A stretch of DNA of 64,000 nucleotides from Candidatus Desulfopertinax cowenii (GTDB lineage Bacteria; Bacillota; Desulfotomaculia; Desulfotomaculales; Desulforudaceae), in NCBI GenBank assembly GCA_001899445.1, contig MPOA01000006.1, forward strand, positions 434,001-498,000, given 5' to 3'. This document shows, piece after piece, positions 1 through 8,287 of this stretch (the first letter of the stretch is position 1; every line of letters starts with the position of its first letter). The translations under genes were made by a program, and so were the position numbers. The notes beneath the pieces are model-generated. The model was not told the origin of the DNA and ran no database searches. It saw only the letters and a program-made list of their open reading frames with translations.

Positions 1-1549
1 GCTCCTCTAGTTCGCGAAGGTCCTCCAGTGTGCCCTCGCCCCTGGTGATCCGGTCCAGGATGTCCACCACGTGAACCGTGCCGACCCGGCACGGGGTGCA
101 GGCCCCGCAGGACTCGTCCGCCGCGAACTGCATGTAGAACTTGGCGATGTCCACCATGCAGTCGGTGTTGTCCAGGACGATCAAACCCCCGGACCCCATA
201 ATCGTACCCAACTCCTGGAGAGATTCGTAATCCACCGGCACGTCTAGGAGGTGGGCGGGCACCGCCCCGCCGGATGGGCCGCCGGTCTGCACCGCCTTAA
301 CCTTGCGTCCCGGCGGGAGCCCGCCCCCGATGTCAAAGACGATCGTGGACAGACTGATCCCCATGGGCACCTCGATCAGCCCGGTATCATTGATCTGGCC
401 GGCCAGTGAAAAGATCTTGGTACCCTTACTGCCTGCGGTGCCCAGGGACGCGAACCATTCCGGGCCGTGGCGCACGATGAGGGGCACGTTGGCCAGGGTC
501 TCGACGTTGTTAATCACGGTCGGCTTGTCGTAGAGCCCCTTCTCCACCGGGTAAGGCGGACGCACCCGGGGTTCGCCCCGGAAGCCCATGGCGGAACGTA
601 ACAGCGCCGTCTCCTCGCCGCAGACGAAGGCACCCGCGCCTAGAGCGAGGTCGATGTCAAAGTCGAAGCCCGAGCCCAGGATATCCTTCCCCAGCAGGCC
701 CAGCTTTTGTGCCTGGCGGATAGCCAGTTCGAGCCGCTTCACGGCCAGGGGGTACTCGGCCCGGACATAAACGTACCCTTCCTGGGCCCCGATGGCGTAG
801 CCGGCGATGATCATTCCCTCGAGGACCGCGTGCGGGTTGCCCTCCAGGATGCTGCGGTCCATGAACGCCCCCGGGTCGCCCTCGTCGGCGTTGCAGATGA
901 TGTATTTCTCCGGCTCCTCCTGGGCGGCGGCGAAGGACCACTTCTTGCCGGTCGGAAACCCGGCGCCCCCGCGGCCGCGCAGCCCGGACCGGTGCACCGT
1001 GTCCACGATCGCCTCGGGCCGGCCCTCCGCCAGCACCCTGGCCAGCGCGAAATAACCGTCCCGCGCGATGTATTCGTTGATGTCCTCCGGATTGATCAGG
1101 CCGGAGTTTTCCAGGACAACCCGCTGTTGTTTTTCAAAAAAGGGGATTTCGTGGAGAAAGTTCTTTCGCCCCTCCCCGTCCATTCCCTGGTAAAGCAGGT
1201 TCTGGACCAGACGGCCGTCACGCAGGTGGGTCCGGGCAATGTTGCCCGCAGCGTCCTCGTCAACGCGGCAGTACAGGACCGCCCCCGGATGCACCACGGC
1301 TACCGGCCCGAGGCCGCAAAAGCCGTAACACCCGGTTTTCACCACCTGGACGTCAAGACCCTGTTCCCTCACCTCGCGGCGCAGGAACTTATAGGCCTGT
1401 TCCCCCCCGGTGGACAGGCAGGCGGTACTAGCGCAGACCAGCACCTGGGTGGGCCGGGTGGCCCGTCCCTCCTGGAGCCGTTCGCTAACCAGGGGGAGGT
1501 GCCGGTCTTTGATCGCCTGCAGGTCGCGGAAGCTCCTGATCAACTTCAT
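1..1549 (-). CDS. hndC: NuoF/HndC-like NADH-binding flavoprotein subunit (3' end beyond window)
   Basis: This is the NAD(P)H-oxidising subunit of a soluble hydrogenase or formate dehydrogenase complex; it carries FMN and passes electrons to Fe-S clusters. About 516 residues are visible. A thioredoxin-like [2Fe-2S] domain comes first, with Cys groups CASTACLS near residue 39 and CYGFCG near 75. The NuoF core follows, with glycine-rich RGRGGAGFPTGKKW near 190, EGDPGAFMDR, and the 4Fe-4S ligands CGACTPC near 480. The reading continues past base 1, so the C-terminal ferredoxin-like part is missing. The ATG at 1549 sits only 3 bases from GGAGG; a TTG six bases further in would be better spaced. 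It overlaps hndA by about 65 bases. The partner catalytic subunit is outside the window, so hydrogenase versus formate dehydrogenase is undecided. Confidence 0.9.
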   Translation of the reverse strand, partial: MKLIRSFRDLQAIKDRHLPLVSERLQEGRATRPTQVLVCASTACLSTGGEQAYKFLRREVREQGLDVQVVKTGCYGFCGLGPVAVVHPGAVLYCRVDEDAAGNIARTHLRDGRLVQNLLYQGMDGEGRKNFLHEIPFFEKQQRVVLENSGLINPEDINEYIARDGYFALARVLAEGRPEAIVDTVHRSGLRGRGGAGFPTGKKWSFAAAQEEPEKYIICNADEGDPGAFMDRSILEGNPHAVLEGMIIAGYAIGAQEGYVYVRAEYPLAVKRLELAIRQAQKLGLLGKDILGSGFDFDIDLALGAGAFVCGEETALLRSAMGFRGEPRVRPPYPVEKGLYDKPTVINNVETLANVPLIVRHGPEWFASLGTAGSKGTKIFSLAGQINDTGLIEVPMGISLSTIVFDIGGGLPPGRKVKAVQTGGPSGGAVPAHLLDVPVDYESLQELGTIMGSGGLIVLDNTDCMVDIAKFYMQFAADESCGACTPCRVGTVHVVDILDRITRGEGTLEDLRELEE

Positions 1550-2036
1550 CCACCTCCTCGCCCGCTTTTCCGCCGTAACGGGACAAAATCCGCGGTACGT
1601 CTTCCGGCTCAAGGTGACCGTGCACGGCCTGATTCACCGTCAGGAGTGGCGCCATGCTGCAGGCCCCGACGCAGCGGGTGGTCCGCAGGGTAAACAGTCC
1701 GTCCTCGGTCGTCTCGTCCGGTTCAACCTGCAGGACTTCCCGAAATCGGTTCAAGATGTCCGGTGCGTTCTTCACGTAGCAGGCCGTGCCCATACAGACA
1801 CTGATGACGTACTTGCCCTGGGGCGCCGTCACGAACTGCGAGTAGAAAGTGGCCACCCCGTGAACGTGACCGACCGGCAGGCACATTTTCTCGGCCACGT
1901 AAGTCTGTACTTCCGGTGACAGATAGCCGAACAGCTCCTGGGCCTTCTGCAGCACCCGCATCAAGCCGCCCGGCTTTTTCCCGTAGCGCTCGATGAACTT
2001 TTCCAGCACCAGATAGTTCCGTTCTTCCACATTCAT
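1485..2036 (-). CDS. hndA: NuoE/HndA-like [2Fe-2S] subunit
   Basis: This 24-kDa-type thioredoxin-fold [2Fe-2S] protein (183 aa) is the electron-carrying partner of the NuoF-like subunit next to it. Ligand motifs are visible as CMGTAC (C-x4-C) and CVGAC (C-x3-C), and the family N-terminal helix region is intact. I chose the ATG at 2036 because GGAG lies about 11 bases upstream and the family homology begins there. The same frame stays open upstream to 2198 and encodes a fragment of an unrelated MscS channel. The gene order hndA-hndC has no separate hndB, whose thioredoxin-like domain is instead seen as the N-terminal domain of HndC. Confidence 0.9.
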   Translation of the reverse strand: MNVEERNYLVLEKFIERYGKKPGGLMRVLQKAQELFGYLSPEVQTYVAEKMCLPVGHVHGVATFYSQFVTAPQGKYVISVCMGTACYVKNAPDILNRFREVLQVEPDETTEDGLFTLRTTRCVGACSMAPLLTVNQAVHGHLEPEDVPRILSRYGGKAGEEVDEVDQELPRPAGDQRPAPPPG

Positions 2037-2069
2037 AGTGCTATGTTCTCCATTCTCCCACTCCGCAAT

Positions 2070-2198
2070 TCCACTGACGCGGACGGTGATCACGTCTTTG
2101 ATCAGGTTTTGCGCCCCGAAGCCGACAGCCAACCCGATCGCGCCGGCGCCGGCCAGGATAGGAGTGATGTTGAAGGTTGGATCGAAAGTCTGGTCCAT
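2070..2198 (-). pseudogene. MscS mechanosensitive-channel remnant
   Basis: The frame immediately upstream of hndA encodes about 28 residues typical of the pore helix of MscS channels: NITPILAGAGAIG followed by LAVGFGAQNLIKDVI. In intact MscS this is followed by the beta domain, but here the similarity stops abruptly and the frame runs in-frame into hndA. No other part of the channel is seen. This is a decayed or deleted mscS gene. It could in principle be translated as an N-terminal extension of HndA, but a good ribosome-binding site at the normal hndA start argues against that. Confidence 0.75.
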
Positions 2199-2419
2199 AT
2201 GGCTGGAACCCCAGGGAGATATTACTAGGGTTGGTGGCGTAATTTTTATAAATATTATCGCTATCTGGATCGTAAGTATCTACTACAAAGGTTGAGTGCG
2301 GTGCCGATCTTCCCCTTCCCCTGCTTAGTTTTACAATCCCAAAACCGTTGGATCACACCAATAAGCAACCGGGAGGTGAAAACCAGGTAAAAACGCGCCG
2401 ACAATCCTGTTCTGCTGGG

Positions 2420-2530
2420 CGGGGGCCAGAAAACCCCCGATGGGTCCGGAAAACCGGACTCCTAAATTAAAGTGGCAAGCGGAGGGGCCACAGTCAGGCC
2501 CCTCCCTGGCATTTTCCGAAACGCCGCTTG
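2420..2530. other. Structured intergenic segment with tandem hairpins (2199-2689 gap)
   Basis: The roughly 490-base gap between the MscS remnant and kamA holds no convincing gene. It contains three perfect hairpins in a row: CGGGGG/CCCCCG at 2420-2439, GTCCGG/CCGGAC with an AAAA loop at 2444-2459, and GGAGGGGCC/GGCCCCTCC at 2481-2505. The last is enclosed by CAAGCGG near 2476 pairing with CCGCTTG near 2524. No T-run follows, so simple termination is unlikely. It does not match the lysine, glycine, cobalamin or TPP riboswitch cores I know. It could be a leader RNA of kamA or a small RNA. Confidence 0.35.
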
Positions 2531-2689
2531 AACGGATCTTTATGAAACAATTTGGATGGTGGGGGTAGTGGACTGTGTCTCCAGCTGAAGTGCAGTCAGG
2601 CGCGTAAGCTCCATCTGATCCGTTTTGAGTGCTTGTTCCAAATTGTGTTACTCTAAGGGGCAGGCAAGCTCAAAAACGGGAGGATGAGA

Positions 2690-3982
2690 ATGATTAGAGA
2701 AAAGGGAAAACAGCCCGAGCGACTGAAGGATACTCCCCCCTGGGACACAGTTTCCCCCGGGGAATGGCGTGACTGGCGCTGGCAGATGCGCAACCGGGTC
2801 ACCAGCGTGGCCCAACTGCGGAGTCTGATCAACCTAACTCCGGACGAAACCGCGGGTCTCGAGGAATGCCTGCGCAAGTTCCGGATGGCTATAACCCCCT
2901 ACTACGCCTCCCTGATAGACCCGGGAAACCGGCACTGTCCGATCCGCAAGCAAGCCGTACCCGACGTTTTGGAGTTACAGGAAACCGAAGGCGATATGCA
3001 GGACCCCTTGCACGAGGACGTTGATTCGCCCGTGTCGGGCGTGACCCACCGTTATCCGGACCGGGTCCTGTTCCTGGTCACCGACCAGTGTGCCATGTAC
3101 TGCCGGCACTGTACCCGCCGCCGCACCGCCGGAACCCACGATCGGCCCCTGCCCCGCGCCCAAATTGAACGCGCCCTGGGCTACATCGCGGGCAACAAGC
3201 GGGCCCGCGACGTTGTGGTTTCCGGGGGTGACCCGTTCACCCTGGCTGACGACCGCCTGGAGTTCATTCTCGCGCGTCTGCGGATGATCAAGCACGTCGA
3301 GATCATCCGCCTCGGCACGCGAACACCGGTCGTGTTGCCGCAGCGGATTACCGAGGACCTGTGTCGCATGCTGAAAAAGTACCATCCCCTTTACCTGAAC
3401 ACCCACTTCAACCACCCCCGGGAAATCACCCCGGAGGCCCAGGAAGCCTGCGGGCGGCTGGCCGACGCCGGCATCGTGCTGGGCAACCAGTCCGTGCTGC
3501 TGCGGGGCGTGAACGACTGCCCCCACATCATGCACGACCTGGTTCGAAAGCTCTTGCAGATCCGGGTCCGGCCCTACTACCTCTACCAGTGCGACATGTC
3601 CCGGGGTATCGGACATTTCCGCACTGGCGTAGGCCGAGGTATCGAAATCCTCGAGTCCCTGCGGGGACACACCTCCGGGCTCGGCATCCCGACCTTCGTT
3701 ATTGACGCCCCCGGCGGCGGAGGGAAAATCCCGGTCAACCCGCAGTACGTGGTGAGCCGTTCTGACTATAAGTTGATCCTGCGCAACTTCGAGGGCCGGC
3801 TTTTTACCTATACGGAACCCGAACACCCCCGGAGCGGGTGCCACCAGTGCGCCACCTGCGCCAGGTCCGCCAGGGAAGAAACACGGGCAGGCGTGGCCGG
3901 AATGTTTGCGGGCCGGAGCCCTGACCGCCAAGCACCAATCGAAAAGAAAACGGATTCTTCCCGCAAGTTGTCCAGCAGCTAA
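2690..3982 (+). CDS. kamA: Lysine 2,3-aminomutase (radical SAM)
   Basis: This PLP- and SAM-dependent radical enzyme interconverts L-lysine and beta-lysine, for fermentation or osmolyte synthesis. The radical-SAM triad CAMYCRHC lies near residues 134-141, followed by RRRTAG as in clostridial KamA. The two Asp residues that hold the lysine side chain in the family are present, in YQCDMSRG and VIDAPGGGGK, which argues against the glutamate 2,3-aminomutase subfamily. The C-terminal Cys motif CHQCATC is also present. GGGAGG directly abuts an ATG at 2684, so the ATG at 2690 with 6-base spacing is preferred. No beta-lysine acetyltransferase or other lysine-fermentation gene adjoins, so the pathway role is open. 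Confidence 0.9.
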   Translation: MIREKGKQPERLKDTPPWDTVSPGEWRDWRWQMRNRVTSVAQLRSLINLTPDETAGLEECLRKFRMAITPYYASLIDPGNRHCPIRKQAVPDVLELQETEGDMQDPLHEDVDSPVSGVTHRYPDRVLFLVTDQCAMYCRHCTRRRTAGTHDRPLPRAQIERALGYIAGNKRARDVVVSGGDPFTLADDRLEFILARLRMIKHVEIIRLGTRTPVVLPQRITEDLCRMLKKYHPLYLNTHFNHPREITPEAQEACGRLADAGIVLGNQSVLLRGVNDCPHIMHDLVRKLLQIRVRPYYLYQCDMSRGIGHFRTGVGRGIEILESLRGHTSGLGIPTFVIDAPGGGGKIPVNPQYVVSRSDYKLILRNFEGRLFTYTEPEHPRSGCHQCATCARSAREETRAGVAGMFAGRSPDRQAPIEKKTDSSRKLSSS

Positions 3983-4018
3983 AATCGCCCGGAAGATAAC
4001 GAAAGAATAAAAGAATAT

Positions 4019-4058
4019 AGGGAGAAGAGGTGTTCCAGTAATAGCTCTTCTCCCTTTC
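4019..4058. terminator. Intrinsic terminator between kamA and htpX
   Basis: An 11-bp perfect stem, AGGGAGAAGAG / CTCTTCTCCCT, with a 15-base loop is followed by a short T stretch on the plus strand. It sits between the convergent ends of kamA and htpX and probably serves both. Confidence 0.8.
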
Positions 4059-4095
4059 CAGCTTGCAATCCGGTGCACTTCTGGCCTTTGACCGC

Positions 4096-4941
4096 TTACA
4101 CCCGCAAGCTCCGCAGCTTCTGCACCCGGTCGGCGATCGGGGGGTGAGTACTGAACAGGTTCACTACGGCGCCTCCCGAAAGCGGGTTAACAATAAACAG
4201 GTGCGAAGCCGCGGGGTTGACTTGCATGGGTACCGCCCGTGCCCCGCGCTCCAGCTTGAGCAGGGCGTTGGCCAGGCCCTCGCTGTTCCCGGCCATGCGG
4301 GCCCCGGCGGCATCGGCCATGTACTCCCGGCTCCGGGATACCGCCATCTGGATCAGCATGGCCGCAATGGGGGCTACGATCGCCAGCGCGATTGCGCCCA
4401 CCATGCTTCCGAGACCATCCTCCTCGTCCCGGTTCAGCCCCAGGATGGCCCCCCACTGAATGACGGAAGCGATCATCGTGATTGCGCCGGCCAGGGTCGC
4501 CGCAATCGTGCCCACCAGTACGTCTCGGTTCTTGATGTGGGCCAGCTCGTGCGCCAGTACCCCTTCCAGCTCGGTCCGGTTGAGTAGCTTCATCAGGCCT
4601 TCGGTTACCGCCACCGCCGAGTTCTGCGGGTTCCGCCCGGTTGCAAAAGCATTGGGCTGAAGCGAAGGCGTGATGTACAGTTTGGGCATCGGCAGCCGGG
4701 CGCTCTGGCACAACCGGCGCACCATGGCGTAGAGTTCAGGCGCCTCGGATTCCGAAACGGGCCGCGACCTGGTCATCTTGATCGCGATCTTATCGCTGTA
4801 GTAGTAACCAAAGAAGTTCATCCCCAGGGCAATGAGCAGAAAAATCAAGGCGCCGCTCTCCCCGCCGATGGCTCTACCGAGCAGCACCAGCAACCCGGTC
4901 AGCACCGCCATGAGCATCCACACCTTGAGCACGTTCACCAC
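4096..4941 (-). CDS. htpX: HtpX-like M48 membrane zinc metalloprotease
   Basis: This membrane-bound protease takes part in quality control of membrane proteins. The protein is 281 aa, the normal family length. Two N-terminal membrane helices (about residues 5-45) precede the zinc motif HELAH at 131-135, and two more helices (about 145-200) precede the third-ligand region SREYMADAAG. The C-terminal STHPP motif, usual in HtpX, is present. The ATG is preceded by a GAGG-type ribosome-binding site. It is a single gene, convergent with kamA and separated from it by a shared terminator. Confidence 0.93.
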   Translation of the reverse strand: MVNVLKVWMLMAVLTGLLVLLGRAIGGESGALIFLLIALGMNFFGYYYSDKIAIKMTRSRPVSESEAPELYAMVRRLCQSARLPMPKLYITPSLQPNAFATGRNPQNSAVAVTEGLMKLLNRTELEGVLAHELAHIKNRDVLVGTIAATLAGAITMIASVIQWGAILGLNRDEEDGLGSMVGAIALAIVAPIAAMLIQMAVSRSREYMADAAGARMAGNSEGLANALLKLERGARAVPMQVNPAASHLFIVNPLSGGAVVNLFSTHPPIADRVQKLRSLRV

Positions 4942-5072
4942 TCCTCACCTCCCTATGCGCAAAGTTTTTATAAAGGTGCTTCGCCAGATATTATAACATG
5001 GCTGCGGGTGGTAACAGCAAGGATTTTCAGTGCCTTTCAGTGGCTTTGGACGCGCCTTCCCGAAACCAATTA

Positions 5073-5309
5073 GATTCCGCTGAAAAAGTCAGTCTGCGGT
5101 GCTGAGGATTATCGGAGGTCACATTGGGAGCTTGTTCAAAGAACGAGCGAGGCCGAGGAAAAGCGGCGACCGACTGTTTGAGACCGCGAAGCGGGCGAGT
5201 TTCGGCGCCGCCCGAGGCGAGCGAGTTCATTCCTTAGCGCGGACACAGTGACCGGAGATAATACCTCAGCACCGCAAACGGTGTGGAAATAAACTTTTTC
5301 AGCGGAATC
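5073..5309. mobile_element. MITE-like inverted-repeat element (about 237 bp)
   Basis: The ends are perfect 17-base inverted repeats, GATTCCGCTGAAAAAGT at 5073-5089 and its complement at 5293-5309. Homology continues inward with small indels: left TGCGGTGCTGAGG, ATTATC and GGTCAC are mirrored on the right by CCTCAGCACCGCA, GATAAT and GTGACC. No transposase is encoded. The element lies in the 525-base gap between htpX and ppdK, where no gene is supported. An open frame on the minus strand across it is better seen as a by-product. No clear target duplication was recognised. Confidence 0.75.
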
Positions 5310-5466
5310 CGATTATTACCGCTTTTCCTGCAGATATGCTGTATTACTTATGTTGAAAACGGCATATTTGACATACTGATTTGCTTACTTTGGCAGGAAT
5401 CAGGGTTTTAACGCCGAATTTCTTATATTGTTAGGTTTTTACATTACAGCGGAGGGGAGTCAGCAA

Positions 5467-8139
5467 GTGGCAAAAAAATACGTTTACCGCTTTGAAGAAG
5501 GTCACGCCGGAATGAAGAATCTCCTGGGGGGCAAAGGCGCCAACCTGGCCGAAATGACCAACATCGGTCTTCCGGTCCCCCCGGGCTTCATCATCACCAC
5601 CGAGGCCTGCAAGGAGTTCTACGCCCAGGGCCGCCGGTTTCCGGACGGGCTGATGGACGAGATCCGAGAGCACATCCGCTCCCTGGAGCAGAAGCTGGAC
5701 AAGGTTTTCGGGGATCCCGCCAATCCCCTCCTGGTTTCAGTCCGTTCCGGCGCCCCGGTTTCCATGCCCGGTATGATGGATACCGTGCTGAACCTGGGTC
5801 TAAACGACGAAACGGTCGAAGCCCTGGCCCACGCCACCGACGACGCGCGTTTCGCGCTCGACTGCTACCGGCGGTTCATCAACATGTTCGGCGACGTGGT
5901 CATGCAGGTGGAACATTACCATTTCGAGAGCATCCTCCAGATCCAGAAGGACCGCCGCGGCGTACCTCACGACCACCAGCTCACGGCGGACGACTGGCGG
6001 GAGGTCATTTCCCGTTACAAGGCGCTCATCGAGGTCGAGGCCGGGAGATCCTTCCCCCAGGACCCCATGGAACAGCTAACCATGGCGGTGCAGGCCGTGT
6101 TCAACTCCTGGTACAACGACCGGGCAATCGTGTACCGAAAGATCAACCGGATCCCGGACGACTTAGGTACGGCGGTAAACATCCAGACCATGGTTTTCGG
6201 CAACATGGGTGATGATTCCGGCTCAGGCGTGGCCTTTACCCGCAACCCGTCCACGGGCGAACGCCGGATTTACGGCGAGTATCTGACTAACGCCCAGGGC
6301 GAGGACGTGGTGGCCGGCATCCGCACGCCGAAGCCTATCGAGGAACTGGCCCACCACCTCCCCGACGTATACAGGCAGTTCCGGGACATCTGTGAACTCC
6401 TGGACCGGCACTACCGGAACATGCAGGATATCGAGTTTACCATCGAGCGGGGCCGCCTGTTCATTCTTCAAACCCGCAACGGCAAGCGCACCGCCCAGGC
6501 CGCCATCCGGATCGCCGTGGATATGGTCAACGAAGGTCTGATCTCCCGGGAGGAAGCCGTGCTGCGGGTGGAACCCGAACAGTTGGACCACCTCCTGCAC
6601 CGGCGCATCGATCCGGAAGCGGAGCTGGAGGTCATCGCCACCGGCCTGCCGGCCTCCCCAGGTTCGGCCGCCGGTATAGCCGTGTTTGACGCCGATACCG
6701 CCGAAAAACTAGGCCAGGACGGGAAAAAAGTGATTCTGGTGCGTAGCGAAACCACCCCGGACGACATCCACGGCATCGTCGCCGCCCAGGGCATCTTGAC
6801 CTCGCGGGGCGGGATGACCAGCCACGCGGCTGTGGTGGCCCGCGGCATGGGCAAACCCTGCGTCTGCGGCTGCGAAGCCGTCCGGATCAACGCCCGGGAG
6901 CGGCTGTTCACGGTGAACGGGATAACCGTCCGGGATGGCGACCTGATTTCGGTGGACGGCAGCACCGGACGGGTAATCCTGGGCGAAGCGCCCATGCTAG
7001 ATCCCGAGTTATCGGACGAGTTCCGGCAGTTACTTGAATGGGCGGATGAGATCCGCACCCTGGGCGTGCGGGCCAACGCCGATACCCCGGAGGACGCAGC
7101 TAAGGCCCGGGAATTCGGCGCCGAGGGCATCGGACTTTGCCGCACCGAGCACATGTTCATGGGCGCGGACCGGCTTCCCCTGGTCCAGGAGATGATCCTG
7201 GCCGAAACCGAAGAAACCAGGCGCGAAGCCCTGGAGAAGCTCCTGCCCCTGCAGGAGGGCGACTTTTACGAGATCCTGAAGGCCATGGAAGGTCTGCCGG
7301 TCACTATCCGGCTCCTGGACCCCCCGCTCCACGAGTTTCTGCCCAACACCGAGGAGTTGGCCACGGAAATCGCCCAGTTGCAGCTCACCGAACCGGACAG
7401 TCCCCAACTGCGGGAAAAAGAGGAACTGCTGCGCAAAGTCCGCGCCCTCTCGGAATTCAACCCCATGCTGGGACATCGCGGTTGCCGGCTGGGAATCACC
7501 CACCCCGAGGTGTATACAATGCAGGCGCGCGCCGTTTTCAACGCCACCGCCCGCCTAGTCGGCGAAGGCCGCCGCGTGATCCCGGAAGTAGAGATCCCGC
7601 TGGTTATCGACGCCGGGGAATTCCTGTTCCTGAAAAACATGATCGACCAGGTGGCTGCCGAAGTACAGACCGCTACGGGAGTGGAGTTCGCGTACAGTGT
7701 GGGCACCATGATCGAACTGCCCCGAGCCGCCCTGCTGGCCGGGGAAATCGCCCAGGAGGCCGAGTTCTTCTCCTTCGGCACCAACGACCTCACCCAGACC
7801 ACCCTGGGTTTTTCCCGGGACGACGCCGAGGGCAAGTTCCTACACCGCTACCTGGAGCAGAAGATCCTTACCGACAACCCCTTCGCCGTACTGGACCGCA
7901 AGGGAGTCGGCAGGCTGATCAAGATGTGCATCCGGGAGGGACGCGCCGTCCGCCCCGACCTCCTGGTCGGGATCTGCGGCGAGCACGGGGGCGAGCCCAA
8001 CTCCATCGAGTTCTGCCACCAGGTGGGAATGGACTACGTCAGCTGCTCCCCCTACCGGGTGCCGATCGCCCGCCTAGCCGCCGCCCAGGCCCGGGTGATA
8101 AACGACGGCCTGGCAAAAAAAGACTACGGCACCAAGTAA
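5467..8139 (+). CDS. ppdK: Pyruvate, phosphate dikinase
   Basis: This enzyme interconverts pyruvate, ATP and phosphate with PEP, AMP and pyrophosphate. It links glycolysis, gluconeogenesis and pyrophosphate energy use. The protein has 890 aa when started at GTG 5467, which has GGAGGGG 8 bases upstream; 13 further in-frame codons upstream lack a ribosome-binding site. The N-terminal ATP-grasp region begins at KYVYRFEEG and contains GGKGANLAEM. The phosphohistidine domain has GGMTSHAAVVARG, with the catalytic His near residue 453. The C-terminal PEP/pyruvate barrel has GICGEHGG with the catalytic Cys near 837. No PpdK regulatory kinase gene is nearby. A terminator follows. Confidence 0.96.
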   Translation: MAKKYVYRFEEGHAGMKNLLGGKGANLAEMTNIGLPVPPGFIITTEACKEFYAQGRRFPDGLMDEIREHIRSLEQKLDKVFGDPANPLLVSVRSGAPVSMPGMMDTVLNLGLNDETVEALAHATDDARFALDCYRRFINMFGDVVMQVEHYHFESILQIQKDRRGVPHDHQLTADDWREVISRYKALIEVEAGRSFPQDPMEQLTMAVQAVFNSWYNDRAIVYRKINRIPDDLGTAVNIQTMVFGNMGDDSGSGVAFTRNPSTGERRIYGEYLTNAQGEDVVAGIRTPKPIEELAHHLPDVYRQFRDICELLDRHYRNMQDIEFTIERGRLFILQTRNGKRTAQAAIRIAVDMVNEGLISREEAVLRVEPEQLDHLLHRRIDPEAELEVIATGLPASPGSAAGIAVFDADTAEKLGQDGKKVILVRSETTPDDIHGIVAAQGILTSRGGMTSHAAVVARGMGKPCVCGCEAVRINARERLFTVNGITVRDGDLISVDGSTGRVILGEAPMLDPELSDEFRQLLEWADEIRTLGVRANADTPEDAAKAREFGAEGIGLCRTEHMFMGADRLPLVQEMILAETEETRREALEKLLPLQEGDFYEILKAMEGLPVTIRLLDPPLHEFLPNTEELATEIAQLQLTEPDSPQLREKEELLRKVRALSEFNPMLGHRGCRLGITHPEVYTMQARAVFNATARLVGEGRRVIPEVEIPLVIDAGEFLFLKNMIDQVAAEVQTATGVEFAYSVGTMIELPRAALLAGEIAQEAEFFSFGTNDLTQTTLGFSRDDAEGKFLHRYLEQKILTDNPFAVLDRKGVGRLIKMCIREGRAVRPDLLVGICGEHGGEPNSIEFCHQVGMDYVSCSPYRVPIARLAAAQARVINDGLAKKDYGTK

Positions 8140-8161
8140 GGCCAATACTATTCGCCCCGCC

Positions 8162-8186
8162 AACCCCACTCTCAAGTGGGGTTTTC
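8162..8186 (+). terminator. Terminator of ppdK
   Basis: The stem CCCCACT / AGTGGGG with loop CTCA is followed by TTTTCTCTTT. It lies 22 bases after the ppdK stop. Confidence 0.85.
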
Positions 8187-8287
8187 TCTTTGGGCTCCGG
8201 TTGAAAAAGGGGCAACGGTGTATATTTCGGGAATCACTATAAAGACTAAAAGACAAATCACTACGGTTAATAAGGGAGGCTTGTCTG

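Noticed and set aside
1-2036. Naming the hndA-hndC pair firmly as NADP-reducing hydrogenase
   Set aside because: The catalytic subunit is outside the window, and the same two subunits occur in formate dehydrogenases and other bifurcating complexes.
2195-2310. Open minus-strand frame upstream of the MscS remnant reading VDTYDPDSDN
   Set aside because: It is short, overlaps the remnant in another frame and has no start or recognisable family.
2199-2683. Lysine riboswitch or other known riboswitch upstream of kamA
   Set aside because: The hairpins do not match the lysine, glycine, cobalamin, THF or c-di-GMP core motifs that I can recall.
5027-5230. Minus-strand open frame of 67 codons in the htpX-ppdK gap
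   Set aside because: It lies almost entirely in the MITE-like inverted repeat and has no ribosome-binding site; it is best explained by the repeat.
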